A stretch of DNA of 64,000 nt from Candidatus Nitricoxidivorans perseverans (GTDB lineage: Bacteria; Pseudomonadota; Gammaproteobacteria; Burkholderiales; Rhodocyclaceae), in NCBI GenBank assembly GCA_030246985.1, contig CP107246.1, positions 124,001 to 188,000 of the forward strand, read 5' to 3'. The position numbers were made by a program, and so were the translations under genes. Positions 50,024-59,371 of the stretch are shown in pieces. How positions within the stretch are numbered: the stretch's first letter is position 1; every line of letters begins with the position of its first letter. The notes below the pieces were generated by a model that searched no databases, was not told the DNA's origin, and was given only the letters and a program-made list of their open reading frames with translations.

Positions 50024-51031
50024 GTGACCCATGATTTCCGCAAGGCTCTGCAAACCTATCTGGCAACGACGCTGGGTATTGCCGCGCCTGCCTTGTTGGC
50101 CTGGCCTGGGGTGAAGACGCTGCCGCGCTATTTGGCGGAGGAGTTTGCCTTTCATGAACTCGAACTTTGGGGACAGGCGTGCTTGCTGATGGTGGCAAAG
50201 CAGGGGGCTCCCACGCCAGTCGATCTGCAAAAGCAGTTGCGACTCGTGGAGCGTCAGGCCAAGCTGCCCGTGATTTATGGGCAGGCCGGGATGACCGCGC
50301 GCCAGCGGCAGCGGCTTCTGGAATTGTTCGTGCCCTTTGTCGTACCGGGCCGGCAGTTGTTTTTGCCCCCTCTGGGCGTCGATTTGCGCGAGCACTACGC
50401 AGCGCAGGCTCGACAACATGCCCCGGCTTTGGGGCCGGCGGCGCAGGCGGTCTTACTGGCGGGCTTGCTGGGGTTTTGGGAGGGTGACAGCCATGCTTCG
50501 GCGATTGCGCGTCAGTTCGGTTACAGCGCCATGACCTTGTCGCGCGCGCGGCGTGAATTGCTGGATCGGGGATTTGTGCATTTGGACGGAACAGGGCGCG
50601 GTGCCCGATGGGCCTTGAATGGGGCACGCCTGGTGGTTTGGCAGTCGGCACGACCGGCTTTGCGCTCGCCAGTCGTGCGACGCGTATGGTGCGCGCTGCC
50701 CGACGATGAGCTGGCACGACTGCCGGTGGCCGGGCTGGCGGCACTGGCGGCCAATTCGATGCTGGCCGCCCCAGCCGTTCCAGTGACCGCGCTGACCGAG
50801 GCGGCATGGCGCGAACTGACGCATCGTTTGCCGGGTTTGCGCACGGCGGACGAGGCTTTTGACGGCGCGGTCGAACTGGAGCTGTGGTCCTATGAGCCGC
50901 GCATCCTGATGGACCCATCGGTCCGTTGTGTCGATCGCTATTCGTTGTTCCTGAGTTTGCAGGCTGAGGCCGAGGTAGATGAGCGGGTGGCGCAGGCTCT
51001 GGAAGTCATGATGAAGGACGCTGAAGAATGA
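50024..51031 (+). CDS. AbiEi-like (type IV) antitoxin with winged-helix domain
   Basis: A 335-residue protein if it begins at GTG 50024; a GTG at 49994 would add ten residues. Residues about 145-200 form a winged helix (GDSHASAIARQFGYSAMTLS, RARRELLDRGFVHL). The C-terminal half is alpha/beta. The overlapping downstream gene encodes an AbiEii-like nucleotidyltransferase, so this should be the cognate antitoxin and autoregulator. In type IV systems the antitoxin counteracts the toxin without necessarily binding it. Confidence 0.7.
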   Translation: MTHDFRKALQTYLATTLGIAAPALLAWPGVKTLPRYLAEEFAFHELELWGQACLLMVAKQGAPTPVDLQKQLRLVERQAKLPVIYGQAGMTARQRQRLLELFVPFVVPGRQLFLPPLGVDLREHYAAQARQHAPALGPAAQAVLLAGLLGFWEGDSHASAIARQFGYSAMTLSRARRELLDRGFVHLDGTGRGARWALNGARLVVWQSARPALRSPVVRRVWCALPDDELARLPVAGLAALAANSMLAAPAVPVTALTEAAWRELTHRLPGLRTADEAFDGAVELELWSYEPRILMDPSVRCVDRYSLFLSLQAEAEVDERVAQALEVMMKDAEE

Positions 51032-51789
51032 GCGCACCACACGGGCTGGAGGTGTTTCGGCAATACTTTGCCGATTTCGCAGATCAGTATGTCCTGATCG
51101 GTGGCACGGCAAGCTTTTTGGCGATGGATGCGGCGGGGCTGGATGCGCGGCTGACCAAGGATCTCGACATCGTCTTGCTGGCGGAGGCGCTGACGCCAGA
51201 ATTTGGTCGCACTTTCTGGCGTTTCGTCGATGCTGGCGGTTATGGGGTGCAGCAGGAAGCGGCTGCACCGCGCCGGTTCTACCGTTTCAGCAAGCCCGCC
51301 GATCCGGCTTTTCCGGCCATGCTGGAGCTTTTTTCACGGCTGCCCGATGGCATTCGCAACTCGCCTCCACGGGTGCTGACACCCATTCCGTTCGATGAAT
51401 CGGTCGCCAGTCTTTCCGCAATTCTGCTGGATGACGAGTATTACGCCATGCTGCATCAGGGCATGGTGCGCTTTGAGGGGCTGTCGTGGGTAAATGAGCG
51501 GGTTCTGATTCCGTTGAAGATGAAGGCATGGCTCGATCTGCGGGAGCGCAAGGCGGCAGGCCATGCGGTGGATGAGAAGGACATCCGCAAGCATTTCAAC
51601 GACGTGTTGAGGTTGAGCCGCATCCTGCCGCTGGATGCCCGAGTGCCTCTGCCCGAGGCTGTCGGCGCGGACGTGGCGACTTTTATCGGTGCAGCACAAA
51701 GCCAGCCGGACCATACGGCCAGTCTCAAGCTTGGCACAGGCGTGACGCTGGCTTCCCTGCTGAACGATTTGCAGCGAGTATTTGTCTGA
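51028..51789 (+). CDS. AbiEii/AbiGii-type nucleotidyltransferase toxin
   Basis: A 253-residue protein of the DNA-polymerase-beta-like nucleotidyltransferase family: YVLIGGTASFLAMDAAG (GG-S/T motif) and TKDLDIVLL (DXD metal site), then a Lys motif (PLKMKAWLDLRERK). Such toxins (AbiEii, MenT) transfer nucleotides to tRNA or other targets and block growth, often during phage infection. The ATG overlaps the antitoxin stop by 4 nt. Confidence 0.78.
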   Translation: MSAPHGLEVFRQYFADFADQYVLIGGTASFLAMDAAGLDARLTKDLDIVLLAEALTPEFGRTFWRFVDAGGYGVQQEAAAPRRFYRFSKPADPAFPAMLELFSRLPDGIRNSPPRVLTPIPFDESVASLSAILLDDEYYAMLHQGMVRFEGLSWVNERVLIPLKMKAWLDLRERKAAGHAVDEKDIRKHFNDVLRLSRILPLDARVPLPEAVGADVATFIGAAQSQPDHTASLKLGTGVTLASLLNDLQRVFV

Positions 51790-52141
51790 ACGAGTGACTC
51801 CTTCCCATCGATGAACATATGTGGCATCGATTTAGGGAAACGCTGAACAATCCGTCGAGAATTTGTGTGACGGCATTAAATTGAGTGGAAATGGCGAACC
51901 GTGACCGAATTGCATCGATGGAGGGGACCTGGCAGTAGAAGGAATCGGGGTATTCCCTCATTTTTCGCTCATACCGGACACACCTCTCCCGTCAATGGTC
52001 CATAAGCCTCCAACGCGTCCACCTATCTAGGCAAGGTAGCTGAGGGTACACGTGTCCATTTTGTTGGGAGGTGGACACATGGACAAACTAGAGATAATGC
52101 ACTCGTGGTAGTTGTCACGCTCCACTCGGGGGCAACGTAAC
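51790..52141. other. intergenic region with an inverted repeat
   Basis: No gene supported. GTGTCCA (52052-52058) and TGGACAC (52072-52078) form an inverted repeat, possibly a shared terminator or a remnant of an insertion-sequence end. TATCTAGGC at 52024-52032 also occurs inside the IS1634-like element. Confidence 0.35.
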
Positions 52142-53008
52142 TCAGGTCGGGGCCGTGAAGTCCAGGCTGTTTTCGGACAATGTAGCCCCTATGCCCCGGA
52201 TACCGGCAAGCGCCCCGAGGGGAATGCCCACATCTCCTGCACGCGGAACCTGCGATTCCGTCGGGTTGATACGGATAATCGGGCACTGTTGCCTGTGGCT
52301 GAACTCTCGCATGCTGGGTATGGCGGTGCCAGCCCCGATCTCGATGATCACGGGCCGTTCAGATGTCCGCCGCCATGTAGTGAACCGGGATGACTGAATT
52401 CGCGTCCTGCCTTCAGACCAAGACCAATCGCTGAACATCAGGATGGCGGGCCGGGCCAGACCACCGCAGTTGATACAGCGGGGCATTTCGCTCTGGATCC
52501 TGCAATGCTCTTCGTCGATCACCGGATGAAATTCATGCGATGGCCAGATGGCATCTGTGCAGGGTTCCAAGCACTGGAGATGGTGAATCGAGCCGTGACA
52601 CTCGACTACCAGGGTTTCCGGAAAGCCGCTTTTCTGGAACTGACCGTCGACATTGCTGGTGAATACGAAGCCGCCGAACGGCATTTCGTCCACCATGGCT
52701 TTCAGCAAGTGGAAGCCTTCGTGAGGCACAGTGGCCCGGTACAGATTCAGTCTGTGGCCATAAAACCCCCAAGCTAGCGTCGGATCCCTTTCGAAGGTGG
52801 CCGGCGATGCGATCTCCTCGAAGCGGATCTTCGCCCGACCAAGGGCTGGATAGGCTTGCCAGAACCCGCCTATCCCCCGAAAATTGGGCAGACCAGAATC
52901 GACGCCCATGCCAGCGCCAGCAGCAATAATCAGGCTGTCGGCCTCGTCAATCAGGTGTGCTGCTGCGTTGAAACGCCTCTCCAATTCCTCTGCTGAAATC
53001 TCTGTCAC
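52142..53008 (-). CDS. sirtuin (SIR2-family NAD-dependent protein)
   Basis: A 288-residue Sir2 protein. NAD-binding motifs are GAGMGVDSGLPNFRG and TSNVDGQFQKSG; the catalytic His is in VECHGSIHH; Cys pairs CLEPC and CINC fit the structural zinc site; GAGTAIPSMREF is the late nucleotide motif. It may deacylate proteins or consume NAD, as do Sir2 domains in phage defence. GTG at 53008 has AGAGGA 6 nt upstream; GTG 53014 would leave no spacing. Last gene of the 52-64 kb operon. Confidence 0.85.
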   Translation of the reverse strand: MTEISAEELERRFNAAAHLIDEADSLIIAAGAGMGVDSGLPNFRGIGGFWQAYPALGRAKIRFEEIASPATFERDPTLAWGFYGHRLNLYRATVPHEGFHLLKAMVDEMPFGGFVFTSNVDGQFQKSGFPETLVVECHGSIHHLQCLEPCTDAIWPSHEFHPVIDEEHCRIQSEMPRCINCGGLARPAILMFSDWSWSEGRTRIQSSRFTTWRRTSERPVIIEIGAGTAIPSMREFSHRQQCPIIRINPTESQVPRAGDVGIPLGALAGIRGIGATLSENSLDFTAPT

Positions 53009-53018
53009 TCGCACTCCT

Positions 53019-53219
53019 CTACTTCTGACCTTCGAGTCGAGCCGCTCGCTCGGAAAGAATGCGCTTGATCCTGTCGTCAGCTTGGTTTTTGCCTTCCCAC
53101 TTCATATGAGATGTGATGCATTGATATGGCTTGCGTATTTTCATGGTTCGACGCCTCGTCCCAATGGTGAAGATGGCAACGATGATCGCGACAACGAGTA
53201 GGAAGTACATTACATCCAT
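53019..53219 (-). CDS. small single-helix membrane protein
   Basis: A 66-residue product: an N-terminal membrane helix (MDVMYFLLVVAIIVAIFTIG) and a basic cytoplasmic tail (RRRTMKIRKPYQ and later charged helix). AGGAA precedes the ATG. No family is recognised. Confidence 0.6.
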   Translation of the reverse strand: MDVMYFLLVVAIIVAIFTIGTRRRTMKIRKPYQCITSHMKWEGKNQADDRIKRILSERAARLEGQK

Positions 53220-53254
53220 GATTGTTTCCTCGTAGCTGAATCTCAAAGTACCAA

Positions 53255-54013
53255 TCACTCCACTCCTGTAAAGCGGACGTGCATTCCGTATCCCCGCCAC
53301 AAAGGTATAGCTGGCTCATTTTCGGAACTGAATGGCTGTTCCATGCTGACCATGGCCACCGACGCGAAATGTCCAATTCGGCTGATCCTGGAGCAGTCTG
53401 CTGCTATCAACTGCCAGTTCTGAGGACGGTGGGCATGGTTTTCGGGATAGCGTACTGATCGAACCACCACCCATTCAGGTCCTTTGCTGTCGCCGATATA
53501 CCAGATGGCAGGATCGACTTCGGGATTGCCCTGCCAGGACATGAGTTGGAATTCCTGTGTCTCCAGATGGTCACGCACGATCTGGACAGCCATGTCGTGC
53601 AATTCCCATGGAGTCATTTCGATTTTCTCATCCGTCACCAAAGCAACCGGATCGATCGGCCTACGGGATTGAGCATCAACAATTCCCCATCCAGGATGAA
53701 CAGGAAGCCAGTTTCCACCCAGAAGCTGCTTCTGCATTGGCAAAATGCAGGCGTGGCCATTTGCACCTTCGGCGAGAGCGAATAGCCCGCGCAGGCTCCC
53801 CGGGCCATTGATCTTCCCATCTACATCCTCGACACGGATGAAGAACAGCTGATTGCCAAGCCGGAAGGATAGGTGTTCAAGAAAAGGGGGATAGGGATGC
53901 GCTCGCAACCATGCCTGAATCCCTCCATCCACTTGCCTGTTCAGATGCATCCCCGCTGCTTGCCAGCACTTGAGGAAGTCCTGCGACATCTCCTGCATTT
54001 CGACATCGTACAT
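53255..54013 (-). CDS. unknown protein, 252 residues
   Basis: No family recognised. The product is soluble, Trp-rich and alpha/beta (SFRLGNQLFFIRVEDVDG, AIWYIGDSKGPEWVVVRSV, IPLWRGYGMHVRFTGVE). No signal peptide or catalytic motif is seen. GGAGG lies 8 nt upstream. The ending LWRGYG is similar to LWRGYVG in the product at 58871, which may hint at a shared domain type within this operon. Confidence 0.6.
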   Translation of the reverse strand: MYDVEMQEMSQDFLKCWQAAGMHLNRQVDGGIQAWLRAHPYPPFLEHLSFRLGNQLFFIRVEDVDGKINGPGSLRGLFALAEGANGHACILPMQKQLLGGNWLPVHPGWGIVDAQSRRPIDPVALVTDEKIEMTPWELHDMAVQIVRDHLETQEFQLMSWQGNPEVDPAIWYIGDSKGPEWVVVRSVRYPENHAHRPQNWQLIAADCSRISRIGHFASVAMVSMEQPFSSENEPAIPLWRGYGMHVRFTGVE

Positions 54014-54016
54014 ATC

Positions 54017-54547
54017 TCATACCTCCAGGGTGATCACACCGGGGGCCAACCCCTCTTCGTACATCAAGCGCTGAAACTCTGGCCCGTTTTCGGCTGGGAC
54101 GGTCAACGTCAGCATGCCAGTAGCGACGGTTTCCCATCCCCCGCCCATGGCATGCAAGTGCTTGGCAAGCGGGTGATCGTTATTAAATTTCGATGCGAGA
54201 AATCGAAAATGGAGGTGGCGACGAGGGACAAGCACCGACGTGATCCTCAGTGTTCCATCGTCAGTCTGGTCGGCCGTGAACTCGTCACCCCAATACAACC
54301 TGAGCCCGGAGAATGGCCCCATCAACCGTTCAGCCAGGCGATAACGATTCCCGCCAAGCGGGACGACACCAACGTCTTCCTCGTCCCAACCCTTGCCGCG
54401 CACGAGGTCGAGTTCGCCGCGCTCATTCCAGAAGGGGCCACCGGAGTCTCCATCGGCGGGATAAAGGAGGACAGCCTCAACGGCTTCCTCGACAAGGCCG
54501 TAGAAAGCGCTCGGATACTCCGGTTTCACCTTGGCGACATCTTGCAT
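54017..54547 (-). CDS. unknown protein, 176 residues
   Basis: Soluble protein with FYGLVEEAVEAVLLYPADGD near the N-terminus and a C-terminal TLTVPAENGPEFQRLMYEEG strand-helix unit. The start at 54547 has GGAGG with 6-nt spacing, better than 54583, which abuts the previous stop. It resembles small immunity-like or scaffold proteins in size only. Function unknown. Confidence 0.55.
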   Translation of the reverse strand: MQDVAKVKPEYPSAFYGLVEEAVEAVLLYPADGDSGGPFWNERGELDLVRGKGWDEEDVGVVPLGGNRYRLAERLMGPFSGLRLYWGDEFTADQTDDGTLRITSVLVPRRHLHFRFLASKFNNDHPLAKHLHAMGGGWETVATGMLTLTVPAENGPEFQRLMYEEGLAPGVITLEV

Positions 54548-54583
54548 ATTTCCTCCCTCTGACGGCATTGCGTAAATGCCCAA

Positions 54584-54880
54584 CTAGCCTTCATCGTTGG
54601 CAGACCCATCGTAATGAACGATGCCCGTCTTTCGACCAACCAAAATCACCCGACTACTCCGGAGTGCATATTCAGAACGACCATCGCCCCACGGTGCCTG
54701 TATCCACCAGCAAGGTTCCACCGGCTCGTTATAGATGTGGAATCGAGGCGGTTTTCTGCCGTGACAGATCAGGGCGAGATCGGTCTGAGCCATTTTCTTG
54801 GACGCGATCTCCAGCGCATCCCGCCGAGTGACCGGCGGGAACAAGTAGATGCGCAACTTATCAATCACGTTATTGATCAT
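54584..54880 (-). CDS. unknown protein, 98 residues
   Basis: Starts MINNVIDKLRIYLFPPVTRR. The strand-rich end has WWIQAPWGDGRSEYALRSSR and GIVHYDGSANDEG, resembling an NTF2-like or YjbR-like small fold only in outline. It begins 7 nt after the preceding gene. Function unknown. Confidence 0.55.
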   Translation of the reverse strand: MINNVIDKLRIYLFPPVTRRDALEIASKKMAQTDLALICHGRKPPRFHIYNEPVEPCWWIQAPWGDGRSEYALRSSRVILVGRKTGIVHYDGSANDEG

Positions 54881-54887
54881 CACCGTC

Positions 54888-55307
54888 TCAATCGCCCTTC
54901 CAGACAAACGCATACAGCGGCTTGCTGCACCACGCCTTGAGTTCCTTTGCAAACTGCGCGGCATCATCGGGGTTCAGATGGAAACGAATGTCCGCCCGAA
55001 ATGGGGCGCCGTCATCAAGCCAGTCCTGAAAAATGCTGAAGCGCAGAACTCTTTTCCCCTCTTCATGCGGCATGACCGTAAGTTGGAAGTCGAAAATCTC
55101 GTCGTCCTTTGCCCTGCACCGTTCGTCGACCGGTGGCGATTCCTCGCTCAACGACTCGGCTTCCAAGGCAGACACTGCACCGAGAAGCATCGGAATTTTT
55201 GCGTAAATATGTATTGATGCACGCACTCGGTCGCTGCCGACGGTGAAGTGGCAAAACGTATCCGGATCGGAATACTGCGGCTCAATAAGAAAATATCGCT
55301 GGCGCAT
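54888..55307 (-). CDS. unknown protein, 139 residues
   Basis: Starts MRQRYFLIEPQYSDPDTFCH with GGAG 6 nt upstream. The end has FRADIRFHLNPDDAAQFAKE and LKAWCSKPLYAFVWKGD. Mixed alpha/beta and acidic. No family is recognised. Confidence 0.55.
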   Translation of the reverse strand: MRQRYFLIEPQYSDPDTFCHFTVGSDRVRASIHIYAKIPMLLGAVSALEAESLSEESPPVDERCRAKDDEIFDFQLTVMPHEEGKRVLRFSIFQDWLDDGAPFRADIRFHLNPDDAAQFAKELKAWCSKPLYAFVWKGD

Positions 55308-55329
55308 CGTTATCTCCAATGTCTTGTCG

Positions 55330-56541
55330 TTACTTCGCCAGCGCAAGCCACGCGTGACCCAGCACCTGGTCGCGAGTCTGAACATAGCCCTCTTCCGGAT
55401 CTTCATCGCGCCCCATGTCCCAGTGCTGCGGATCGAACTCCGTGGTGAAGAAGCGGCGAAGCTCAGATTTCAGCGCTGACGCCAAGGTAGCCCGATCGAC
55501 AACACCTTCCAGCAAGATTTCGTTATCGTAACTGCGCGTGACGCGCAACAGGACGCGGGATGGATTCTCGGTGCGTAGTACGGTCAACACAGCTATCCGG
55601 CCTTCTTCGTCGATCTCCATCTGGATCGGAAGGTCGCCTTCGTCAATCTCCCGCCCCCATGCGACCAACTCGGGAAATGGATCGAACACATCGGACAAGT
55701 GAATTGAGACCGTGGTGGCATCGAGCGTCAGGTGCAACTTTGCCCAACCGTATTCCTCCATCTCCAAGCGCACGCCAAGATTTGCGTTGGGCAGGCCAGG
55801 GCGGATCACAAACCACTTCGACGGTTCTTCGGCAGGCCTGATCAACCCTCGTCGAGCCCAACGATCTGCGCTGTAGGAATGCAAAACCCCTGTGTCGCCG
55901 CACACATAGAACGGCGTCAAGGCCGACCACCCACCGAAACGATCCGATCCGCGTAGTCCGTGGTACCACTCCATCAATTCGCCAAAACTGCGCCAATGGA
56001 AGTTGCTTGTTTCGGTCACATGGACCACCCCAGTCGGATTGTCCAGAACTAAGATGACGTAATCGAATGACTCGTGCAGTCGCTTGAACAGCCCGGGACC
56101 AGGCTTGAGCGCGAAAAATCCATCCATGCCCTCCCGGTCCTCAATCATCAACTCGCCGCCGAAGGCATCATCAAGCTTGGCCTGTACGGCACGTCGCCGA
56201 TCAGACATCGTGATGTTCTTCGTGCCACGAATCAGTGCAGGAATTTCCAGCAATGAGGTGCGCACCTTTACATCTCGGCACAGGCTTATTGGAAGCACCA
56301 GCCCAACGCGAGGCGCGACGCCAGGACGGTCTCCGCCCGTCTGCTTGCCAATGGCAAAGAGCCCGGCCGCCTCATTCGTCGTCCGCTCGCGAAGCTCACG
56401 ATCAGATGCCCCGTATTGCGCGATGTAAATGAAGGGCAGTATTTCGTCCAGTAGGCCGAGCAACTGGCCAGCGTTGCGGGCGATCCCGCGATCCGGTGGT
56501 TGCCCCTCTGGTTTGTTGTTTTTGCTCCAGGCTAGTTTCAT
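55330..56541 (-). CDS. unknown protein, 403 residues
   Basis: Soluble protein without known motifs. Segments such as FDYVILVLDNPTGVVHVTET, RPGLPNANLGVRLEMEEYGW and DRWARRGLIRPAEEPSKWFV suggest several alpha/beta units. Its ATG overlaps the stop of the 552-residue gene upstream, so the two products are probably made in step and may form a complex. Confidence 0.6.
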   Translation of the reverse strand: MKLAWSKNNKPEGQPPDRGIARNAGQLLGLLDEILPFIYIAQYGASDRELRERTTNEAAGLFAIGKQTGGDRPGVAPRVGLVLPISLCRDVKVRTSLLEIPALIRGTKNITMSDRRRAVQAKLDDAFGGELMIEDREGMDGFFALKPGPGLFKRLHESFDYVILVLDNPTGVVHVTETSNFHWRSFGELMEWYHGLRGSDRFGGWSALTPFYVCGDTGVLHSYSADRWARRGLIRPAEEPSKWFVIRPGLPNANLGVRLEMEEYGWAKLHLTLDATTVSIHLSDVFDPFPELVAWGREIDEGDLPIQMEIDEEGRIAVLTVLRTENPSRVLLRVTRSYDNEILLEGVVDRATLASALKSELRRFFTTEFDPQHWDMGRDEDPEEGYVQTRDQVLGHAWLALAK

Positions 56542-58196
56542 TGTTTTTCTCCCTCAGTCTGGCTGATGTCCGCGATACTCAACCACCCATCCTTGCGATA
56601 CAGTTTGATGACAGGGCTCTCTCCCATGGCTGTTTGGAGCTCCGTGGCAATGCTGATCTCCTCTTGCTCATGGCGTTCCCACCAAGCGTCATCGCCAGTC
56701 GCCGGAGGATTCTCCGTTTCATCAAAATCATGCTGCCAAGCAGCGATACGCCGTACCAGAACGAATGGGAGATCGAGGAGGTCGTAGGCCAGCATCTGTC
56801 CCTTTTCATTCCACAAGCCACTGCTACAGAGCTCGCACGAAAGTCGAATTTCGTTCAGTCGCCTAGTAAATGCCTCGCGTCGATTCCGATTCGCCGTGAC
56901 CCGTTGAGGTACGTTGCGCTTCACCAGAGTCGATTCGGGATTCGATAGCTGTGTGCCATCGACGAAGAAGTACTTCGCATCCAAGCGAAGATCCATCGCG
57001 AGCCAGAGGAGTTCTTCGATGGAATCCGGGATCGCCAAATCAAAAATGCGCTTGGGACATTTCTGGTCTGCAATCACGCAGAGTTCATCGATCTGCGCCA
57101 GCACCTCGAGAGGCTCCTTCAATATTCCGTCGCGGAGATATTGGATAGTCCAGTTCCTGCAGTGTCGTGTCCATGCCTTGACCCAGTCGTCAGGAACAAG
57201 ATCCGGTGGCGCAATGATTAATACGTCGCAGTTGATTTTCTGAAGAAGTAGAGATTCCGCCCAAGCTCTGGCGGCCGGTGTCGAGAAAACAATGCCGACA
57301 GTCTTGTGGGCGATTGGGGGGACATACTCAAGGCGACACGTCTTGGGTTCAATGCCAATGAACGCGTCGTTCATTTTGAAAGGCTGCGTGTAATTTTCGG
57401 GATTGATCAGTGCAGCCTTGAAGTCATCAACATCTGTCGCACCGCTGGCCGACATCAGGAACTTCACGTAGGCCGACTCCGGCCAACACGTGCAAAGCCA
57501 GTGCAGAACCAGAAATCGATGCACATTGTCTTCGTCGGTATCGCAATCTAGCACCTTGAAGTAGTAGACCGGCTCTCCCAGCACCTTTTCGAGACGATCC
57601 GCGACCACACGCATTGAGTCGCGCCATGTATCAAATCTCGCGCCGTAGTCATCATCCTCGACCCAAGGAGGGCCAGGCACAAACTCGATCATCGCCTTGG
57701 CCGGCGGTTCATCCGGAAGACTAGCAATTGACCATGGGGAATCCCAGTTGTCGGGTCCCGTGAACATTGGGGTGCTCACAACCGTCGCCACAGCCCGGTC
57801 AAGGAAGTCGGCAACATGGTCCGACACCAGGTTCTCTTGGCGCAGGTGCAGAAGCAGGACTGGAACAGGTATGTGCTCGTCAGGGTTCATCTCCAGGTAA
57901 TCGTAGAAGACGACCCGCTGCGTCGAGTCCAACTGCTCCTTCAACCCTAACCACTCTGCGTCCGCCTTCGCATTTGCGTCCTCAGCCGGTACGCCCTGAT
58001 GCTTGAACAGCAGCGCCATGGCACTACGGGCGTCAACATAAGGAATATGCTGGCCAGCGGGCGGTTCCAGAAACGTAATTGTCTCTTGCCACCTGTCTTT
58101 TCCCGGTTTGTCCGAGAACCCGTCAATGATTGCCACCCACTGCGGCTCCAGCCCGGAGATCGGTAGCACTCTCTGTAGTGCATTTAAATTGATCAT
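56538..58196 (-). CDS. unknown protein, 552 residues
   Basis: Large soluble acidic protein with no recognised domain. Notable: tightly alternating strands in HKTVGIVFSTPAARAWAESL and NCDVLIIAPPDLVPDDWVKA, which look Rossmann-like; a late segment CELCSSGLWNEKGQMLAYDL has a CXXC pair. The start at 58196 follows AGAGG by 7 nt (an alternative TTG at 58202 is less likely). It overlaps the next gene by 4 nt. Confidence 0.6.
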   Translation of the reverse strand: MINLNALQRVLPISGLEPQWVAIIDGFSDKPGKDRWQETITFLEPPAGQHIPYVDARSAMALLFKHQGVPAEDANAKADAEWLGLKEQLDSTQRVVFYDYLEMNPDEHIPVPVLLLHLRQENLVSDHVADFLDRAVATVVSTPMFTGPDNWDSPWSIASLPDEPPAKAMIEFVPGPPWVEDDDYGARFDTWRDSMRVVADRLEKVLGEPVYYFKVLDCDTDEDNVHRFLVLHWLCTCWPESAYVKFLMSASGATDVDDFKAALINPENYTQPFKMNDAFIGIEPKTCRLEYVPPIAHKTVGIVFSTPAARAWAESLLLQKINCDVLIIAPPDLVPDDWVKAWTRHCRNWTIQYLRDGILKEPLEVLAQIDELCVIADQKCPKRIFDLAIPDSIEELLWLAMDLRLDAKYFFVDGTQLSNPESTLVKRNVPQRVTANRNRREAFTRRLNEIRLSCELCSSGLWNEKGQMLAYDLLDLPFVLVRRIAAWQHDFDETENPPATGDDAWWERHEQEEISIATELQTAMGESPVIKLYRKDGWLSIADISQTEGEKQ

Positions 58197-58226
58197 TGGC
58201 AACCTCTCTCGGTGGTCATGTTCGAA

Positions 58227-58874
58227 TCAGTCCGTCTGCTTCCGAAGCCAAGCCGGAATATCGAATCCACCCGTCTTCTTGCCACTGACTGTCTCTTGGT
58301 CCGCGTCCTCCTCGATGTCTTTCCAGACAGTAATGAAGTAGGGGCCAAGCTCCTCGCCACGCACGATGACGTAGCCCTGCCGAATATCCTTGCTGCCCCA
58401 CGCGCTGATCCAAGGGGCGGTGAAACTCCAAAGGCTGCCGTGCGGATCCATGCCCTCGCAGAACTCCTTCCATGCCGCGTTCAGATGTCCGAATGGCACA
58501 TTCGGCGCGGCCCCCAAGGGATCAAAAACCATCTCCAGCTGTTCGACTTCCTGGAGGCTCAACTGCGTCTGCAAATCATTGCGAGTGACAGCAAATTCGG
58601 TCTCCTCCGAGGGGGAGCGGTTTCCTTTGTCAAAGAAGCGATATTTCATCTCAAAGAAAAACAGCACCGGCCAGAACGGAACAAAAATTAAGCCGGCCAA
58701 TGCAGTGCCGAGAATATTCAAAATGCGGGACAAGAACCCCTTCCTTGCGGACTGGAAGGCGCTCGCCACACTCCGGATTGATTGGTCTTTCTTCTCCTCG
58801 ACGAACTTGTAATAGATGATCCAGAGGAGCATTGAACCGGCGCTAATCCCGAGGTACCAATAGAGATAGATCAT
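58227..58874 (-). CDS. membrane protein of unknown function, 215 residues
   Basis: Two membrane segments: residues about 3-24 (LYWYLGISAGSMLLWIIYY) and 50-75 (ILGTALAGLIFVPFWPVLFF). A soluble C-terminal domain carries a GYVIVRGEELGPYFITVWKD strand set. The ATG overlaps the previous stop. It is the only larger membrane protein of the operon and could anchor a complex. Confidence 0.62.
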   Translation of the reverse strand: MIYLYWYLGISAGSMLLWIIYYKFVEEKKDQSIRSVASAFQSARKGFLSRILNILGTALAGLIFVPFWPVLFFFEMKYRFFDKGNRSPSEETEFAVTRNDLQTQLSLQEVEQLEMVFDPLGAAPNVPFGHLNAAWKEFCEGMDPHGSLWSFTAPWISAWGSKDIRQGYVIVRGEELGPYFITVWKDIEEDADQETVSGKKTGGFDIPAWLRKQTD

Positions 58875-59371
58875 GGTGCATCCCCCTCCGCTTGCTTGCC
58901 ACGTGGGAAGACCGTCATTCCACCGAGCCCGTAACCCTCTGGGCCACCGTCACCTTCAACATTTCCGTTCTGGCGCACGCGGGTATTCTTGAGGACGCCT
59001 TTCTCGATCTCCAGAAACAGATCCCGCTCGTAGGTGCTGCCGTATCCCATGTGGACATAATTAAGCAGCTTGCCTTGCGGAATCCGGATCGTTCCGGAAT
59101 ACCAGTGTGCGAAAGCACGATCGGGATAGTCGGGAAAAATGGTGGCCACGGAAGCCTCTCCGCCGCCTTCCAAATCCCCTCGCAACTTGATTAAATACAA
59201 ACGGCCGTCGACGATTTCCCAGGTGCCGACATAGCCGCGCCACAATGCGGTGCAGTTGTCTTCGAATCTCGGTCGATCACCGCCCATGGCGAAGTAATCC
59301 CCCAGGGGATTGGTACACATCGAGAGTTGTTGGCCCTCGTAGATAAGTCCTTCTGAAATCTGCGCAGTCAT
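58871..59371 (-). CDS. unknown protein, 166 residues
   Basis: Begins MTAQISEGLIYEGQQLSMCT after a strong GGAGGAG site; overlaps both neighbours by 4 nt. Conserved-looking core CTALWRGYVGTWEIVDGRLY then LIKLRGDLEGG, and a Gly-rich end (GDGGPEGYGLGGMTVFP). The LWRGYVGTWEI pattern recalls a family of small hypothetical bacterial proteins whose role is unknown to me. Confidence 0.6.
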   Translation of the reverse strand: MTAQISEGLIYEGQQLSMCTNPLGDYFAMGGDRPRFEDNCTALWRGYVGTWEIVDGRLYLIKLRGDLEGGGEASVATIFPDYPDRAFAHWYSGTIRIPQGKLLNYVHMGYGSTYERDLFLEIEKGVLKNTRVRQNGNVEGDGGPEGYGLGGMTVFPRGKQAEGDAP

